Assembly (NCBI GenBank): GCA_029251465.1
Contig: JAQXDI010000007.1
Span: 81,381 to 145,380 of the forward strand
Source: Ascidiaceihabitans sp.
Lineage (GTDB): Bacteria > Pseudomonadota > Alphaproteobacteria > Rhodobacterales > Rhodobacteraceae
Direction of reading: 5' to 3'
Length of the DNA stretch: 64,000 bases
This document shows positions 53,687 through 62,445 of the stretch, piece after piece; positions within the stretch are counted from its first letter, which is position 1, and each line of letters opens with the position of its first letter. The position numbers and the translations under genes were made by a program. The notes under the pieces were generated by a model. The model saw only the letters and a program-made list of their open reading frames with translations, did not search any database and was not told where the DNA came from.

Positions 53687-54472
53687 TCAGTTTGCGCTAT
53701 GGTTCAGGGCGGCGATTGTGTCCGCATGCATTTGCGTGCCCCCGGCAACAATGCCATTCAGCAATGGTTCGGGGTTGTTAAAGCGTAAGGGCGCGCCGGT
53801 TTTGTCACTGATCGTACCGCCTGCTTCGGTCACGATCAACGCACCTGCGGCAATGTCCCATTCCCAACTAGGGCGCAGGGTCAGCATGCCGTCGAATTTT
53901 GCCTGACCCACCAGCCCAAGGCGATAGGCCAGTGACGGGCGGTGATGACGTTCAAACTCGGGCACGCCATTCGGCCAAAGACTGTCCGCCATATTGGCCT
54001 TGGTCGACAGGATCTGCGCACCAATCAGCGGGATGTCGTTCTTGATCTCAAGCGGCTCACCGTTCAGATGCGCACCACGCCCAATCGCCGCCGTGTACAG
54101 CATGTCGCGCAACGGCAGATAGACCACAGCGGCGGTGATTTCACCGTGATGCGCGATGGCCAGCGAATGCGCCCACGTGCGCGAGCCTTCGATGAAACTG
54201 CGAGTGCCATCAATCGGATCGAGGATGAAAACGGCGTTGGACGATAGGCGCGCCGCACTGTCTTCGGTTTCCTCGGACAGCCAGGCGTAGTTAGGACGGG
54301 CAAGGCGCAGGGTCGCGGACAGCATGTCGTTCACGGCCAAATCGGCGGCAGTCACAGGGCCCGCATTGTCGGCTTTATCCCAGCGTTGCGCGGTGTCGCC
54401 GGCAAAGCTGGTGGCGACACGTCCGGCCATGCGGGCGGCGTCAATCAGAAGGGCAAGATCATGCGCCGGCAA
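53687..54472 (-). CDS. Inositol monophosphatase family protein (CysQ-like)
   Basis: A 261-residue Mg2+-dependent phosphatase. Metal ligands are in LSEETEDSAARL, FILDPIDGTRSFIEG (the DPIDGT signature) and WEWDIAAGALIVTEAGG. The closest role is 3'(2'),5'-bisphosphate nucleotidase (CysQ), which clears PAP from sulfate assimilation, but inositol or NADP phosphatases look the same at this level. It overlaps pmbA upstream by 14 bases. Confidence 0.9.
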   Translation of the reverse strand: MPAHDLALLIDAARMAGRVATSFAGDTAQRWDKADNAGPVTAADLAVNDMLSATLRLARPNYAWLSEETEDSAARLSSNAVFILDPIDGTRSFIEGSRTWAHSLAIAHHGEITAAVVYLPLRDMLYTAAIGRGAHLNGEPLEIKNDIPLIGAQILSTKANMADSLWPNGVPEFERHHRPSLAYRLGLVGQAKFDGMLTLRPSWEWDIAAGALIVTEAGGTISDKTGAPLRFNNPEPLLNGIVAGGTQMHADTIAALNHSAN

Positions 54473-55805
54473 GGGTCATTCCCGGAATAAGCAGTGACGG
54501 AACCACGCGGCTAAGATGCGTGCGCGCGTCGTTGGCAGGTACGATTTCGCGCAGCATGTCGCGCAGGTTTCCGGCGATTGTGCATTCGTTCACCGCATGG
54601 GTGATTTCGCCGTTTTCGACCCAAAGGCCCGCGGCACCACGTGAATAATCGCCAGTGTTCGGGTTGATCGTCGACCCGATCATCGAGGTCACCAGCAGGC
54701 CCGTGCCCATGTCGCGGACCAGATCGGCGTGGCTGGCAGTGCCGCTGGTCAGGCCGACGTTCCACACGCTAGGCATGGGGCCAGACGACGTGCCGCGCGC
54801 AGCGTTTCCGGTGGATTGCATGCCCAATTTACGCGCGTTCGCCAGATCCAGCGTCCAACCTGTCAGCGTGCCGTTGTCGATCACGGTGCGATTGGCCGTT
54901 GGCAACCCTTCGGCGTCAAAGGGGCGCGAGGCACCAGTGCGCGGGCGGTGCGGGTCTTCGATCAAGGACAAGTGGTCTGGCAAGATTTGTTCGCCCATTG
55001 CATCGCGCAACCACGAAGCCCCGCGCGCCACGGCCGCACCGCTGATCGCCGCCAGCAGGTGGCCGATCAAGGTCGAAGACACGCGTTCGTCGAACAACAC
55101 AGGGTAGCTGCCGGTGGGCGGTTTGCGCGCGTCCATGCGGGCCAGCGCACGGGTCGCGGCCTCTGTTCCGATCTCTGATGCGCCACGCAAATCGGACTGG
55201 AAAATGCGGCTGTCGCCTGAATAATCCTGCTCCATCCCTGACCCTGTGCCAGCGATTGCCACGCAGCTGAGCGCGCGGTCGGTGCGGGCGTATCCGCCAG
55301 AAAACCCGTTGGAGGCGGCAATGTGGACCTGCCGTGCGCCGTAAGCACCGGTTGACGATTGCACTTGGGTGATGCCAGCCACGTCCATCGCGGCGGCTTC
55401 GGCCTCGGCGGCGTCACGTTGCAAATCCTGAGGGCTGGGTTCTGGTGTTGCGTCGTGCAGTTCCAGTGCGTCGATGTCCCAGTCGGTGATCAATTGTGAC
55501 GGATCGGCAAGGCCCGCGTAGGGGTCCTCGGGGGCTTCTTTTGCCATGGCGATGGCGCGTTGGGCCATTTCCTCGATCGTGCGGTTGGACGTGTCGGACG
55601 ATGACACATTCGCGACCCGCTGGCCGACAAAAACGCGCAGGCCCACGTCGATCCCTTCGGATCGTTCCGCGTGTTCCAGCCCACCGCTGCGCACGTCAAT
55701 CGACACCGTGGTGCCTTGGACTGCCATGGCGTCAGCGCTGTCTGCACCGGCCCGTTTGGCGGCATTCAGTAGCGCGTCTGTCAGCGCATCAAGGGACTGC
55801 GTCAT
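54459..55805 (-). CDS. pmbA: TldE/PmbA metalloprotease-family protein
   Basis: PmbA (TldE) works with TldD as a heterodimeric protease that degrades unfolded peptides and matures some peptide products. TldE itself lacks the zinc site. The 448-residue protein has the family features VRDMGTGLLVTSMIGSTINP, YSRGAAGLWVENGEI and NLRDML. The start at 55805 gives the normal N-terminus; the open frame beyond is not conserved. Its partner tldD is not in the window. Confidence 0.93.
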   Translation of the reverse strand: MTQSLDALTDALLNAAKRAGADSADAMAVQGTTVSIDVRSGGLEHAERSEGIDVGLRVFVGQRVANVSSSDTSNRTIEEMAQRAIAMAKEAPEDPYAGLADPSQLITDWDIDALELHDATPEPSPQDLQRDAAEAEAAAMDVAGITQVQSSTGAYGARQVHIAASNGFSGGYARTDRALSCVAIAGTGSGMEQDYSGDSRIFQSDLRGASEIGTEAATRALARMDARKPPTGSYPVLFDERVSSTLIGHLLAAISGAAVARGASWLRDAMGEQILPDHLSLIEDPHRPRTGASRPFDAEGLPTANRTVIDNGTLTGWTLDLANARKLGMQSTGNAARGTSSGPMPSVWNVGLTSGTASHADLVRDMGTGLLVTSMIGSTINPNTGDYSRGAAGLWVENGEITHAVNECTIAGNLRDMLREIVPANDARTHLSRVVPSLLIPGMTLAGA

Positions 55806-55856
55806 GGAGGCCTCGCAAAGTTGGGTTTGGGCATGAGGTAACGTGGCAGCTGAGGC

Positions 55857-55900
55857 CACGCAAGGGGAGCGGGGAAATCACGCAAGGGGAGCGGGGAAAT
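55857..55900. repeat. Perfect tandem duplication of 22 bases
   Basis: Bases 55857-55878 and 55879-55900 are identical and abut. The unit is G-rich, beginning CACGCAAGGGG and ending GGGGAAAT. It lies in the 188-base gap between merF and pmbA, 52 bases before the pmbA start codon, and may be part of the pmbA leader. Confidence 0.9.
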
Positions 55901-55993
55901 GGAGAGTTAGCAAACACAGGCGCAGCCCGTTCTTTGGGTGCATTGTGCGGTTCGGTTTACGCCGTGGATTGGCTGTCTTGGATCCGTGCTGCG

Positions 55994-56203
55994 TTACTTT
56001 TGGCCCCTTGCCCGCCAAATTGCGTATCCTGTCAGGATCAAAAATCCGGCTAAAACGGGCAGCAAGACCGCGTCGTTATAAAGCGCACCGATCAACCCGC
56101 CGAGCCCTAAGGCCGTCAAAACAAAGGGCAGGAGCGGGGTGAAGCAACAGAGGATCGCCAACAGCGTGCCACCGATTCCAAACTTAACAAGTTTGTGTTT
56201 CAT
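55994..56203 (-). CDS. merF: MerF-like mercury ion transporter
   Basis: A 69-residue protein with two membrane helices. The N-terminal GIGGTLLAILCCFTPLLPFV carries the vicinal cysteine pair expected to bind Hg(II) in the membrane. The second half (LLPVLAGFLILTGYAIWRAR) matches MerF. The second Cys pair found near the C-terminus of plasmid MerF is absent. No merA, merR, merT or merP is nearby, so it may be a solitary MerF-like protein of unclear role. Confidence 0.82.
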   Translation of the reverse strand: MKHKLVKFGIGGTLLAILCCFTPLLPFVLTALGLGGLIGALYNDAVLLPVLAGFLILTGYAIWRARGQK

Positions 56204-56272
56204 GGAACCGGTTTCCTTTTTTCAGGTGCAGCCATGCGGGAACGCAATCTACGGATCAGTTCAAACGCAGCG

Positions 56273-57814
56273 CTACTGAATGCGCTGACCGTTCGCCAGA
56301 ATGTGGCCTTGGTCGTTGAATTCGATCTTGGAATTCAGCGTGTCTGGTGCTTCGCCCGGGACGGCGAACAGGCCCATCATCATGCGCGCACCCATGGCTT
56401 GTTGTTCGGGCAGCAGGCCCATTCCGACCAGTTTGTCGATCAGGCCATTGCCGCCGACCAGTTGCAAATCGACCGCACCCGTTGGCCGTGGCATGCCGCC
56501 AAAGGTCGCCGTGTCGGTGTTGTCGAATGTGAAATCACCCGTGCCTGACAGCCGCGCACCTACCGCGTCCACGATCAGGTTTTTCAACGTCAGCGCGTTC
56601 AGCTCGCCCGGGTTGGCACCGGAACTGGCCAACGCGGCGGCTTGGTCGGGGTCGAGGAAATCAAACAGCACCTTTGCTTTGCCCGTCAGGTCCAGAACCA
56701 GCGTGGCCGGATCACGAGGCAGTTGCGCGCCGGGATCAAGCATCCCCCACAGCATGTCGGACACGGTGAAATCACCCATGGTAAAGCCCAAGGCAAAGTC
56801 TTGTTCCACGTCGGATTTCTGGATCGGCATCGCGAAATTCAGGTTCGAGCGCGCCATGTTCATCACGATGGGCAAAGGCACATCAGGGATCAGCGCGTTC
56901 AATGACAGATCGGTTTGGCCCACATCATAGCTTAGCCCGTCTGAGGACATGGAAAACCCAATTGTGCCGCTGCCGGATGAAGTTTGCGCCGTGCCTGCAC
57001 CGTCTGGTCCGTTAAACGACATATCCAGTTTGCCGCCCTGATGGGTGACGGTGCCTGTGGCGTTAAAACCAGCGGCAAGCATTGCGTTCATGTCTTGCAT
57101 GCTGACGCCAGCGGTCGGGATCACAGAGGTGGCTGTGGTCGTCATGTTCTGCATGGAGCCGTTGAATTTGGCCGCAGCATCGGTGTCTGGATCGCTGAAA
57201 TTCATCGCGTAGGTCACTGCACCGGCCGTCAGGTTTTGCTGTGCGGTGCGCGGGTTGCTTGTCTTGATGGTGGAGGTGCCGGACACGTCGGACACATTAA
57301 TGTCGCCGCGCGCCATATCGTTGCCAAGGGTGGTGCCGTCCACAATCAAATTGGTTAGCGATGCGGTGACTGATTTGGCGGAATAGGCGTAATCCAGTTT
57401 GGCCGCGTCGCCTGAAACGATCATGTTGAAGCCGTCCTGGACGTAGTCGATGTTCAATTGCACGGTTTCGCTATCCGCAGGGTTCACGTTGAACACCAGT
57501 TGGCTCAGCGGGGGCAGTGTGACGCGCACAGTGCCGTCGCCTTGTTCGGTCATTGTCATGCTGGGCATGCTGGCAGAAATTTCGTCCATACCGTCGGCAG
57601 GGGGCACGGTCATCGTGATATCGGTGACTGTCAGCGTGTTGCCGGATGCGTTTTCGGATGCGGAAATGGTATAGCCCAGCCCCTCCATGTATCCACGCCA
57701 GTTGCCCCAAACATCTGCATTGCTGACATCTGCGAACGCGGCAGGTGCGCTAAACGCGGCGCTAAGGGAGGCGGCCAAAATGGTGGAACATGTGGATTTA
57801 GAAAACTGTAACAT
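56273..57814 (-). CDS. DUF2125 domain-containing secreted protein
   Basis: A 513-residue protein with a signal peptide ending at AFA (about residue 28). The mature protein consists of long repeated beta-strand segments (for example TVTHQGGKLDMSFNGPDGAG), the style of DUF2125 proteins, which may be related to lipid-transport or AsmA-like shells. Most residues are small or polar, and cysteine is absent from the mature part. Function is unknown. It is divergent from the SDR gene. Confidence 0.82.
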   Translation of the reverse strand: MLQFSKSTCSTILAASLSAAFSAPAAFADVSNADVWGNWRGYMEGLGYTISASENASGNTLTVTDITMTVPPADGMDEISASMPSMTMTEQGDGTVRVTLPPLSQLVFNVNPADSETVQLNIDYVQDGFNMIVSGDAAKLDYAYSAKSVTASLTNLIVDGTTLGNDMARGDINVSDVSGTSTIKTSNPRTAQQNLTAGAVTYAMNFSDPDTDAAAKFNGSMQNMTTTATSVIPTAGVSMQDMNAMLAAGFNATGTVTHQGGKLDMSFNGPDGAGTAQTSSGSGTIGFSMSSDGLSYDVGQTDLSLNALIPDVPLPIVMNMARSNLNFAMPIQKSDVEQDFALGFTMGDFTVSDMLWGMLDPGAQLPRDPATLVLDLTGKAKVLFDFLDPDQAAALASSGANPGELNALTLKNLIVDAVGARLSGTGDFTFDNTDTATFGGMPRPTGAVDLQLVGGNGLIDKLVGMGLLPEQQAMGARMMMGLFAVPGEAPDTLNSKIEFNDQGHILANGQRIQ

Positions 57815-57960
57815 AAGGCATCCTGATATGATTCAGACGCCAACTTAGTCACTTATGGGCGACGCACAAGGCATTGGCCCCAAGAGCAGCAAGGCTGGAC
57901 GCGCCTGCTTGGGCCATTTACCACGGGTCCAAATGAGCCAATAGTTAAGGAGCGCGCCCC

Positions 57961-58698
57961 ATGGATATGACCGCAAAGAATGTACTGATTACAGGTGCCA
58001 GCCGTGGAATCGGGGCCGAAACGGCGCGTGTTTTCGCAGCCCAAGGTGCGCGTGTCGGGCTGATGGCACGCAGCGGTGGCGCGATCAAAACGCTTGCTGC
58101 TGAAATTGGCGATCAGGCTGTGGCCTTGCCTTGTGATGTGACGGATTACGCAAGCGTTGCAGCAGCCGTGGCGGCCTTTGGTCCCGTCGACGTGCTGATC
58201 AACAATGCTGGTGTGATCGAACCGATCTCGCATCTGGCGACCGCTGATCCGGCGGGTTGGGGCCACGCGATCGATATCAACGTCAAAGGCGTGTTCAACG
58301 GCATGCGCGCGGTTTTGCCAGCGATGATCGCGGCGGGGGGCGGCAGTATTTTGACCATCAGTTCGGGCGCTGCACACAACCCGATCGAAGCATGGAGCCA
58401 TTATTGCGCCTCCAAGGCCGCCGCCAACATGATGACCCGGTGTTTGCATCTGGAGAACGCGCGCGACGGCATTCGCGCCATCGGCCTGTCACCCGGCACC
58501 GTCGCCACGCAAATGCAAGGCGAGATCAAGGCGTCGGGCATTAATCCCGTCAGCGAACTGGCGTGGGAGGATCACATTCCAGCCGATTGGCCCGCGCGCG
58601 CGCTGTTGTGGATGTGCAGCGCCGATGCAGATGAATTCTGCGGTCACGAAATTTCACTGCGCGAGGATGCGATCCGCGCACGGGCGGGTTTGGTATGA
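57961..58698 (+). CDS. SDR family oxidoreductase
   Basis: A 245-residue short-chain dehydrogenase. The cofactor motif GASRGIGAETARVF is at residues 14-27, NNAG is near 82, and the catalytic Ser and Tyr-x3-Lys are in ISSGAA and HYCASKAA. An NADP preference is likely from the basic residue after the glycine motif. It overlaps the enoyl-CoA hydratase-like gene downstream (ATGA), suggesting a shared acyl-CoA or 3-oxoacid pathway. Confidence 0.9.
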   Translation: MDMTAKNVLITGASRGIGAETARVFAAQGARVGLMARSGGAIKTLAAEIGDQAVALPCDVTDYASVAAAVAAFGPVDVLINNAGVIEPISHLATADPAGWGHAIDINVKGVFNGMRAVLPAMIAAGGGSILTISSGAAHNPIEAWSHYCASKAAANMMTRCLHLENARDGIRAIGLSPGTVATQMQGEIKASGINPVSELAWEDHIPADWPARALLWMCSADADEFCGHEISLREDAIRARAGLV

Positions 58699-59306
58699 TC
58701 CAGCTTGATGACACAGGCGACGTCTGGACCGTCACGATTGATCGCCTCGACAAGGCGAATTCGCTGACCCACGCGATGCTGTCAGAACTGGCGGACATCG
58801 CTGAGCGGGCAGGGTCCGCGCGGGCCTTGGTTCTGACGGGCAAGGGCAAAGTGTTCAGCGCGGGCGCAGACCTTGAGGCGGCAAAAGCGGGCCTCGCCGT
58901 GTCGGATGTGTGGGAACGTTTGTCGGGCGCAATTGCGCGTTTGCCGGGGCTGACGATTGCAGCGTTGAACGGCACGCTTGCCGGTGGCGCAATGGGCATG
59001 GCGCTGGCCTGTGACATGCGTATCGCGGTTCCAGCGGCCAAGTTTTTCTATCCGGTGATGAAGCTGGGGTTCTTGCCGCAGCCTTCTGACCCTGCGCGGA
59101 TGTCGGCGCTGATTGGACCTGCGCGCACGAAACTGATTTTGATGGGTGGTCAAAAGATCACCGCGCAGGATGCTTTGGCGTTTGGGTTGGTGGACCGGAT
59201 CGTGGAGCCTGCTGATTTGCTAACTGAAGTCCGCAGTTTATGTGCCGACACAGTTGCAGCGAAACCCGAGATTGCAGCTGGTATCAAGGCACTTTGCCAA
59301 GGCTAG
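58695..59306 (+). CDS. Enoyl-CoA hydratase/isomerase family protein
   Basis: A short (203-residue) crotonase-fold protein. The oxyanion-hole regions VFSAGADLEAAK and AALNGTLAGGAMGMALACD are clear. At 203 residues it lacks much of the usual C-terminal trimerisation helix region (typical length about 260). The catalytic glutamates of hydratases are not clearly placed. It may be an isomerase-like or degenerate member. It is translationally coupled to the SDR gene. Confidence 0.87.
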   Translation: MIQLDDTGDVWTVTIDRLDKANSLTHAMLSELADIAERAGSARALVLTGKGKVFSAGADLEAAKAGLAVSDVWERLSGAIARLPGLTIAALNGTLAGGAMGMALACDMRIAVPAAKFFYPVMKLGFLPQPSDPARMSALIGPARTKLILMGGQKITAQDALAFGLVDRIVEPADLLTEVRSLCADTVAAKPEIAAGIKALCQG

Positions 59307-59312
59307 ATACGT

Positions 59313-59331
59313 GGTGTGCGACACGCACACC
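59313..59331. terminator. Hairpin after the enoyl-CoA hydratase gene
   Basis: GGTGTGCG-ACA-CGCACACC is a perfect 8-base inverted repeat six bases after the stop codon. No T-tract follows, so termination would be weak; it may instead stabilise the 3' end. Confidence 0.45.
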
Positions 59332-59420
59332 TTACCGGCGTTCGGAGCGTGTAGGGTTGCGTCCAAGGGCGCTATAGGCAAGAGACGTGCATCGCAGATC
59401 CGTCGGGGCAAGGGGTTAAC

Positions 59421-60755
59421 ATGTTTGGTATCGATCTTTCGCAGCAGCCACAGATGGTGCAGACCGCCGCTGGGTATCTCCTGCAAGGCTGGGATCTGGC
59501 GCAAGGCTGGTTGCTAAGTCCTGCCGCATGGACCCAGTTTGGCGTTTTGGTTCTGGCCTATTTGGCCGCCGTTTTGATCACCCGACGTTTGCGCCCCTTC
59601 GCTGAGCGGCTGCTTGATCCGGGCGAGAGCCTCAATATCTTTGCCGCGCCACGCCGGTTTGTAATGCTGTTCTTGCCTCTGCTGCTGCCGCTGCTGGCTT
59701 ATGCGCTGACTGGCATCGGCGAAGGCATCGTGCGTTTGATTTTCGACAGTGGTGCCGTGATTGCATTTGGTAAACGCGTTTTTCTGTTCCTGGCCGTGCG
59801 CGCGTTGGTGCGTGACATTATCTCTGATCCGTTCCTAAAGCTGATCGGCAAGTTCATCTTTGTTCCGATGGCCGCACTCTACGCTCTTGGTTTGCTGGAT
59901 GTGGCACAGATTCAGCTGAGCGCGATGCAGGTCAACATCGGCAACATCAGCTTTTCTGTCATGGCGTTGGTACGTGGGATCATCGCGGGATCGCTGCTGT
60001 TTTGGCTGGGAGGGTGGTCAAACCAGCAGTCTTCGCAGTTCATTCACAAACAAGAAGAGATGCGCCCGTCGCTGCGCCAACTGGCGGCGAAATGCATCGA
60101 ATTCACGATCTTTGGCATCGCATTCCTGTTGTTGATGAACATCATGGGCATCAACCTCAGCGCGCTGGCGGTTTTTGGGGGTGCGATTGGTGTCGGCCTT
60201 GGATTTGGCCTGCAAAAGATTGCGTCGAACTTTATCTCGGGCGTGATTCTGTTTGTCGAGGGCCAGGCCACGGTAGGCGACTACGTCGAACTGGATGGCG
60301 GCGAGGCCGGCACGATCGTGAAAATGACCGCGCGTGCGGCGATTTTGGAAACCTACGATGGCCGTTGGATCGTGGTCCCGAACGAGGATTTCATCACCAC
60401 GCGGGTCGTGAATTATTCTGACTCGGGCTCTGCCAATCGCTACGAGGCGGCATTTTCCGTAAGCTACGACACTGACATTAACCGCGTTCCCGCGATCATC
60501 AACGCGGCCGTGTCCAAGCACCCCGAAGTGCTGGCCGACCCGTTCCCGCCTGACTGCGAGCTGACCGGTTTTGGCGACAGCGGCATCGATTTTGTCGTCG
60601 AATTCTGGGTCAACGGCATCGACGATGGCCGCAACAAATTCCGCTCGGACGTGCTGTTTTTGGTGTGGAATGCGCTAAAAGACAACGACATCCAAATTCC
60701 TTATCCGCACCGTGTCGTGGAATTCAAAGGCGACCTGAAAGGTCTCACAAAATGA
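59421..60755 (+). CDS. Mechanosensitive ion channel, MscS family
   Basis: A 444-residue channel that opens under membrane tension to release solutes. There are about six membrane segments. The pore helix region reads AVFGGAIGVGLGFGLQKIAS, the glycine/alanine-rich TM3 of MscS, followed by NFISGVILFVEGQATVGDYV, the family signature. The cytosolic beta and alpha/beta domains follow. Its TGA overlaps the start of a flavoprotein gene. Confidence 0.92.
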   Translation: MFGIDLSQQPQMVQTAAGYLLQGWDLAQGWLLSPAAWTQFGVLVLAYLAAVLITRRLRPFAERLLDPGESLNIFAAPRRFVMLFLPLLLPLLAYALTGIGEGIVRLIFDSGAVIAFGKRVFLFLAVRALVRDIISDPFLKLIGKFIFVPMAALYALGLLDVAQIQLSAMQVNIGNISFSVMALVRGIIAGSLLFWLGGWSNQQSSQFIHKQEEMRPSLRQLAAKCIEFTIFGIAFLLLMNIMGINLSALAVFGGAIGVGLGFGLQKIASNFISGVILFVEGQATVGDYVELDGGEAGTIVKMTARAAILETYDGRWIVVPNEDFITTRVVNYSDSGSANRYEAAFSVSYDTDINRVPAIINAAVSKHPEVLADPFPPDCELTGFGDSGIDFVVEFWVNGIDDGRNKFRSDVLFLVWNALKDNDIQIPYPHRVVEFKGDLKGLTK

Positions 60756-61951
60756 GCAATACAGCCGCTGTAATCGGTGGTGGGCCAGCAGGTCTGATGG
60801 CCGCTGAAATGCTGGCGCGCGCCGGTGTTTCCGTCACGATTTATGACGCGAAACCGTCGATGGGCCGCAAGTTTTTGATGGCTGGGAAATCCGGTTTGAA
60901 CCTGACCAAAGACGAAGGGCTTGAGGCCGTTCTGGATGCCTACGGTCAGGCATCAGAAGAGCTGCGCCCAATGGTTTCGGTGTTTGACGCGCAAAAGGTG
61001 CAGGCCTTTGCCAAGGGTCTGGATCAGCCGGTTTTTATCGGATCGTCTGGCCGTGTTTTCCCCGAAGCGATGAAGGCGTCGCCCATGCTGCGTGCGTGGT
61101 TCAAGCGCCTCGATGACTTGGGTGTGCAGCGTCAGACCCGCTGGTCGTGGACAGGGTGGAACGACGATGTGCTGGCCTTTGCAACGCCTGATGGCCCGCA
61201 ATCTGTGCAGGTCGATGTGACCGTGCTGGCGCTGGGTGGTGCCAGCTGGGCGCGCTTGGGATCAGACGGAAAATGGATCGATACGCTGGGTGTTGAAACG
61301 GTGCCGTTCAGCCCGTCCAACGTTGGCATTTCGGTCACGTGGTCCGACCACATGCGCCGCCATTTCGGCGCGCCAATCAAAGGCGTCGCGTGGGCTGCGG
61401 GCAAACAGGTGTCGCGCGGCGAAGGCGTTGTGTCGTCCAAAGGGCTCGAGGGTGGTGGCGTTTATTCACTGACCCCTGCGTTGCGAAATGGCGCGGCCTT
61501 GCACATTGATTTATTGCCGGATCAAAGCGTGACAGACATCCGCGCCCGCTTGCTAAAGTCGCGCGGCAAGGCGAGCCTGTCCAACCACCTGCGCAAATCC
61601 TTGCGTCTGTCGGTTGTGAAAATTGCCTTGCTGCAAGAATGGGCGCGCCCGTTGCCAGAAGATTCAAGCGATCTGGCTGCCCTGATCAAAGCGTTGCCCG
61701 TTCCAGTTGATGGCCTGAATTCCATGGATCAGGCGATTTCAACCAGCGGCGGTGTTGCTTGGTCTGCGGTCGATGCCAGCCTGATGCTGACAGACAAACC
61801 CGGTGTGTTCGTCGCAGGCGAGATGCTGGATTGGGAGGCCCCAACAGGTGGGTACCTTTTGACCGCGTGTTTTGCCACAGGTCGGTGGGCCGGTATTTCG
61901 GCTGCCCGTCATCTTGGGATTGATGCAGATTTTCATGCTGACAGAAACTGA
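60752..61951 (+). CDS. TIGR03862-type NAD(P)/FAD-dependent oxidoreductase
   Basis: A 399-residue flavoprotein of the HI0933/BaiN-like family. The dinucleotide motif AVIGGGPAGLMAAEMLA is at residues 6-22, and MGRKFLMAGKSGLNLTKDEG is a strong family signature. The C-terminal FAD segment is PGVFVAGEMLDWEAPTGGY. The substrate is unknown. The start at 60752 overlaps the mscS stop (ATGA), giving a direct and well-conserved N-terminus. Confidence 0.9.
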   Translation: MSNTAAVIGGGPAGLMAAEMLARAGVSVTIYDAKPSMGRKFLMAGKSGLNLTKDEGLEAVLDAYGQASEELRPMVSVFDAQKVQAFAKGLDQPVFIGSSGRVFPEAMKASPMLRAWFKRLDDLGVQRQTRWSWTGWNDDVLAFATPDGPQSVQVDVTVLALGGASWARLGSDGKWIDTLGVETVPFSPSNVGISVTWSDHMRRHFGAPIKGVAWAAGKQVSRGEGVVSSKGLEGGGVYSLTPALRNGAALHIDLLPDQSVTDIRARLLKSRGKASLSNHLRKSLRLSVVKIALLQEWARPLPEDSSDLAALIKALPVPVDGLNSMDQAISTSGGVAWSAVDASLMLTDKPGVFVAGEMLDWEAPTGGYLLTACFATGRWAGISAARHLGIDADFHADRN

Positions 61952-61998
61952 CAGGATGCGAGTGTAGAGTGTTCCTAACAAGATAAAGGAGCACCTAC

Positions 61999-62433
61999 GT
62001 GTCACATTCCGGAAGTTGCCTGTGCGGCGCTGTCACCTACACCATTAAATCCACGGTTACGCAAACCCGTGCCTGCCATTGTGGTATGTGCCGCAAGTGG
62101 TGCGGTGGTGTCTATTTGGGCGTAGAAGTCGCACCTGACCAGATGGAGATCAAAGGCACGGAAAACATGACGGTCTTTGCGTCGTCCCCTTGGGCAGAGC
62201 GGGCATTTTGCACGACGTGTGGCAGCAATATTTACAGCGGAATAACCATGTCTGGCCCGCATTTTGGCACACGATATGTCAGTCTGGGTGGGCTGGACGA
62301 CACCCGTGGCATCGAATTGGTCGGAGAGATCTACATCGATAAAAAGCCCGACGGTTACAGTTTCGCCAATGATACCGACAAAATGACCGAGGCTGAGATC
62401 ATGGCGATATATGCACCAACTGCCCCGGTTTAA
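61999..62433 (+). CDS. GFA family protein (glutathione-dependent formaldehyde-activating type)
   Basis: A 144-residue zinc protein of the GFA/CENP-V family. Cysteine motifs SCLCGAVTY, CHCGMCRKWCGG and FCTTCGSNIY are the expected metal and catalytic sites. The GTG start at 61999 follows AAAGGAGC. Despite its name, the formaldehyde activity of the family is disputed. It lies 47 bases after the flavoprotein gene and faces holA. Confidence 0.9.
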   Translation: MSHSGSCLCGAVTYTIKSTVTQTRACHCGMCRKWCGGVYLGVEVAPDQMEIKGTENMTVFASSPWAERAFCTTCGSNIYSGITMSGPHFGTRYVSLGGLDDTRGIELVGEIYIDKKPDGYSFANDTDKMTEAEIMAIYAPTAPV

Positions 62434-62445
62434 CGCGACCCGGGC

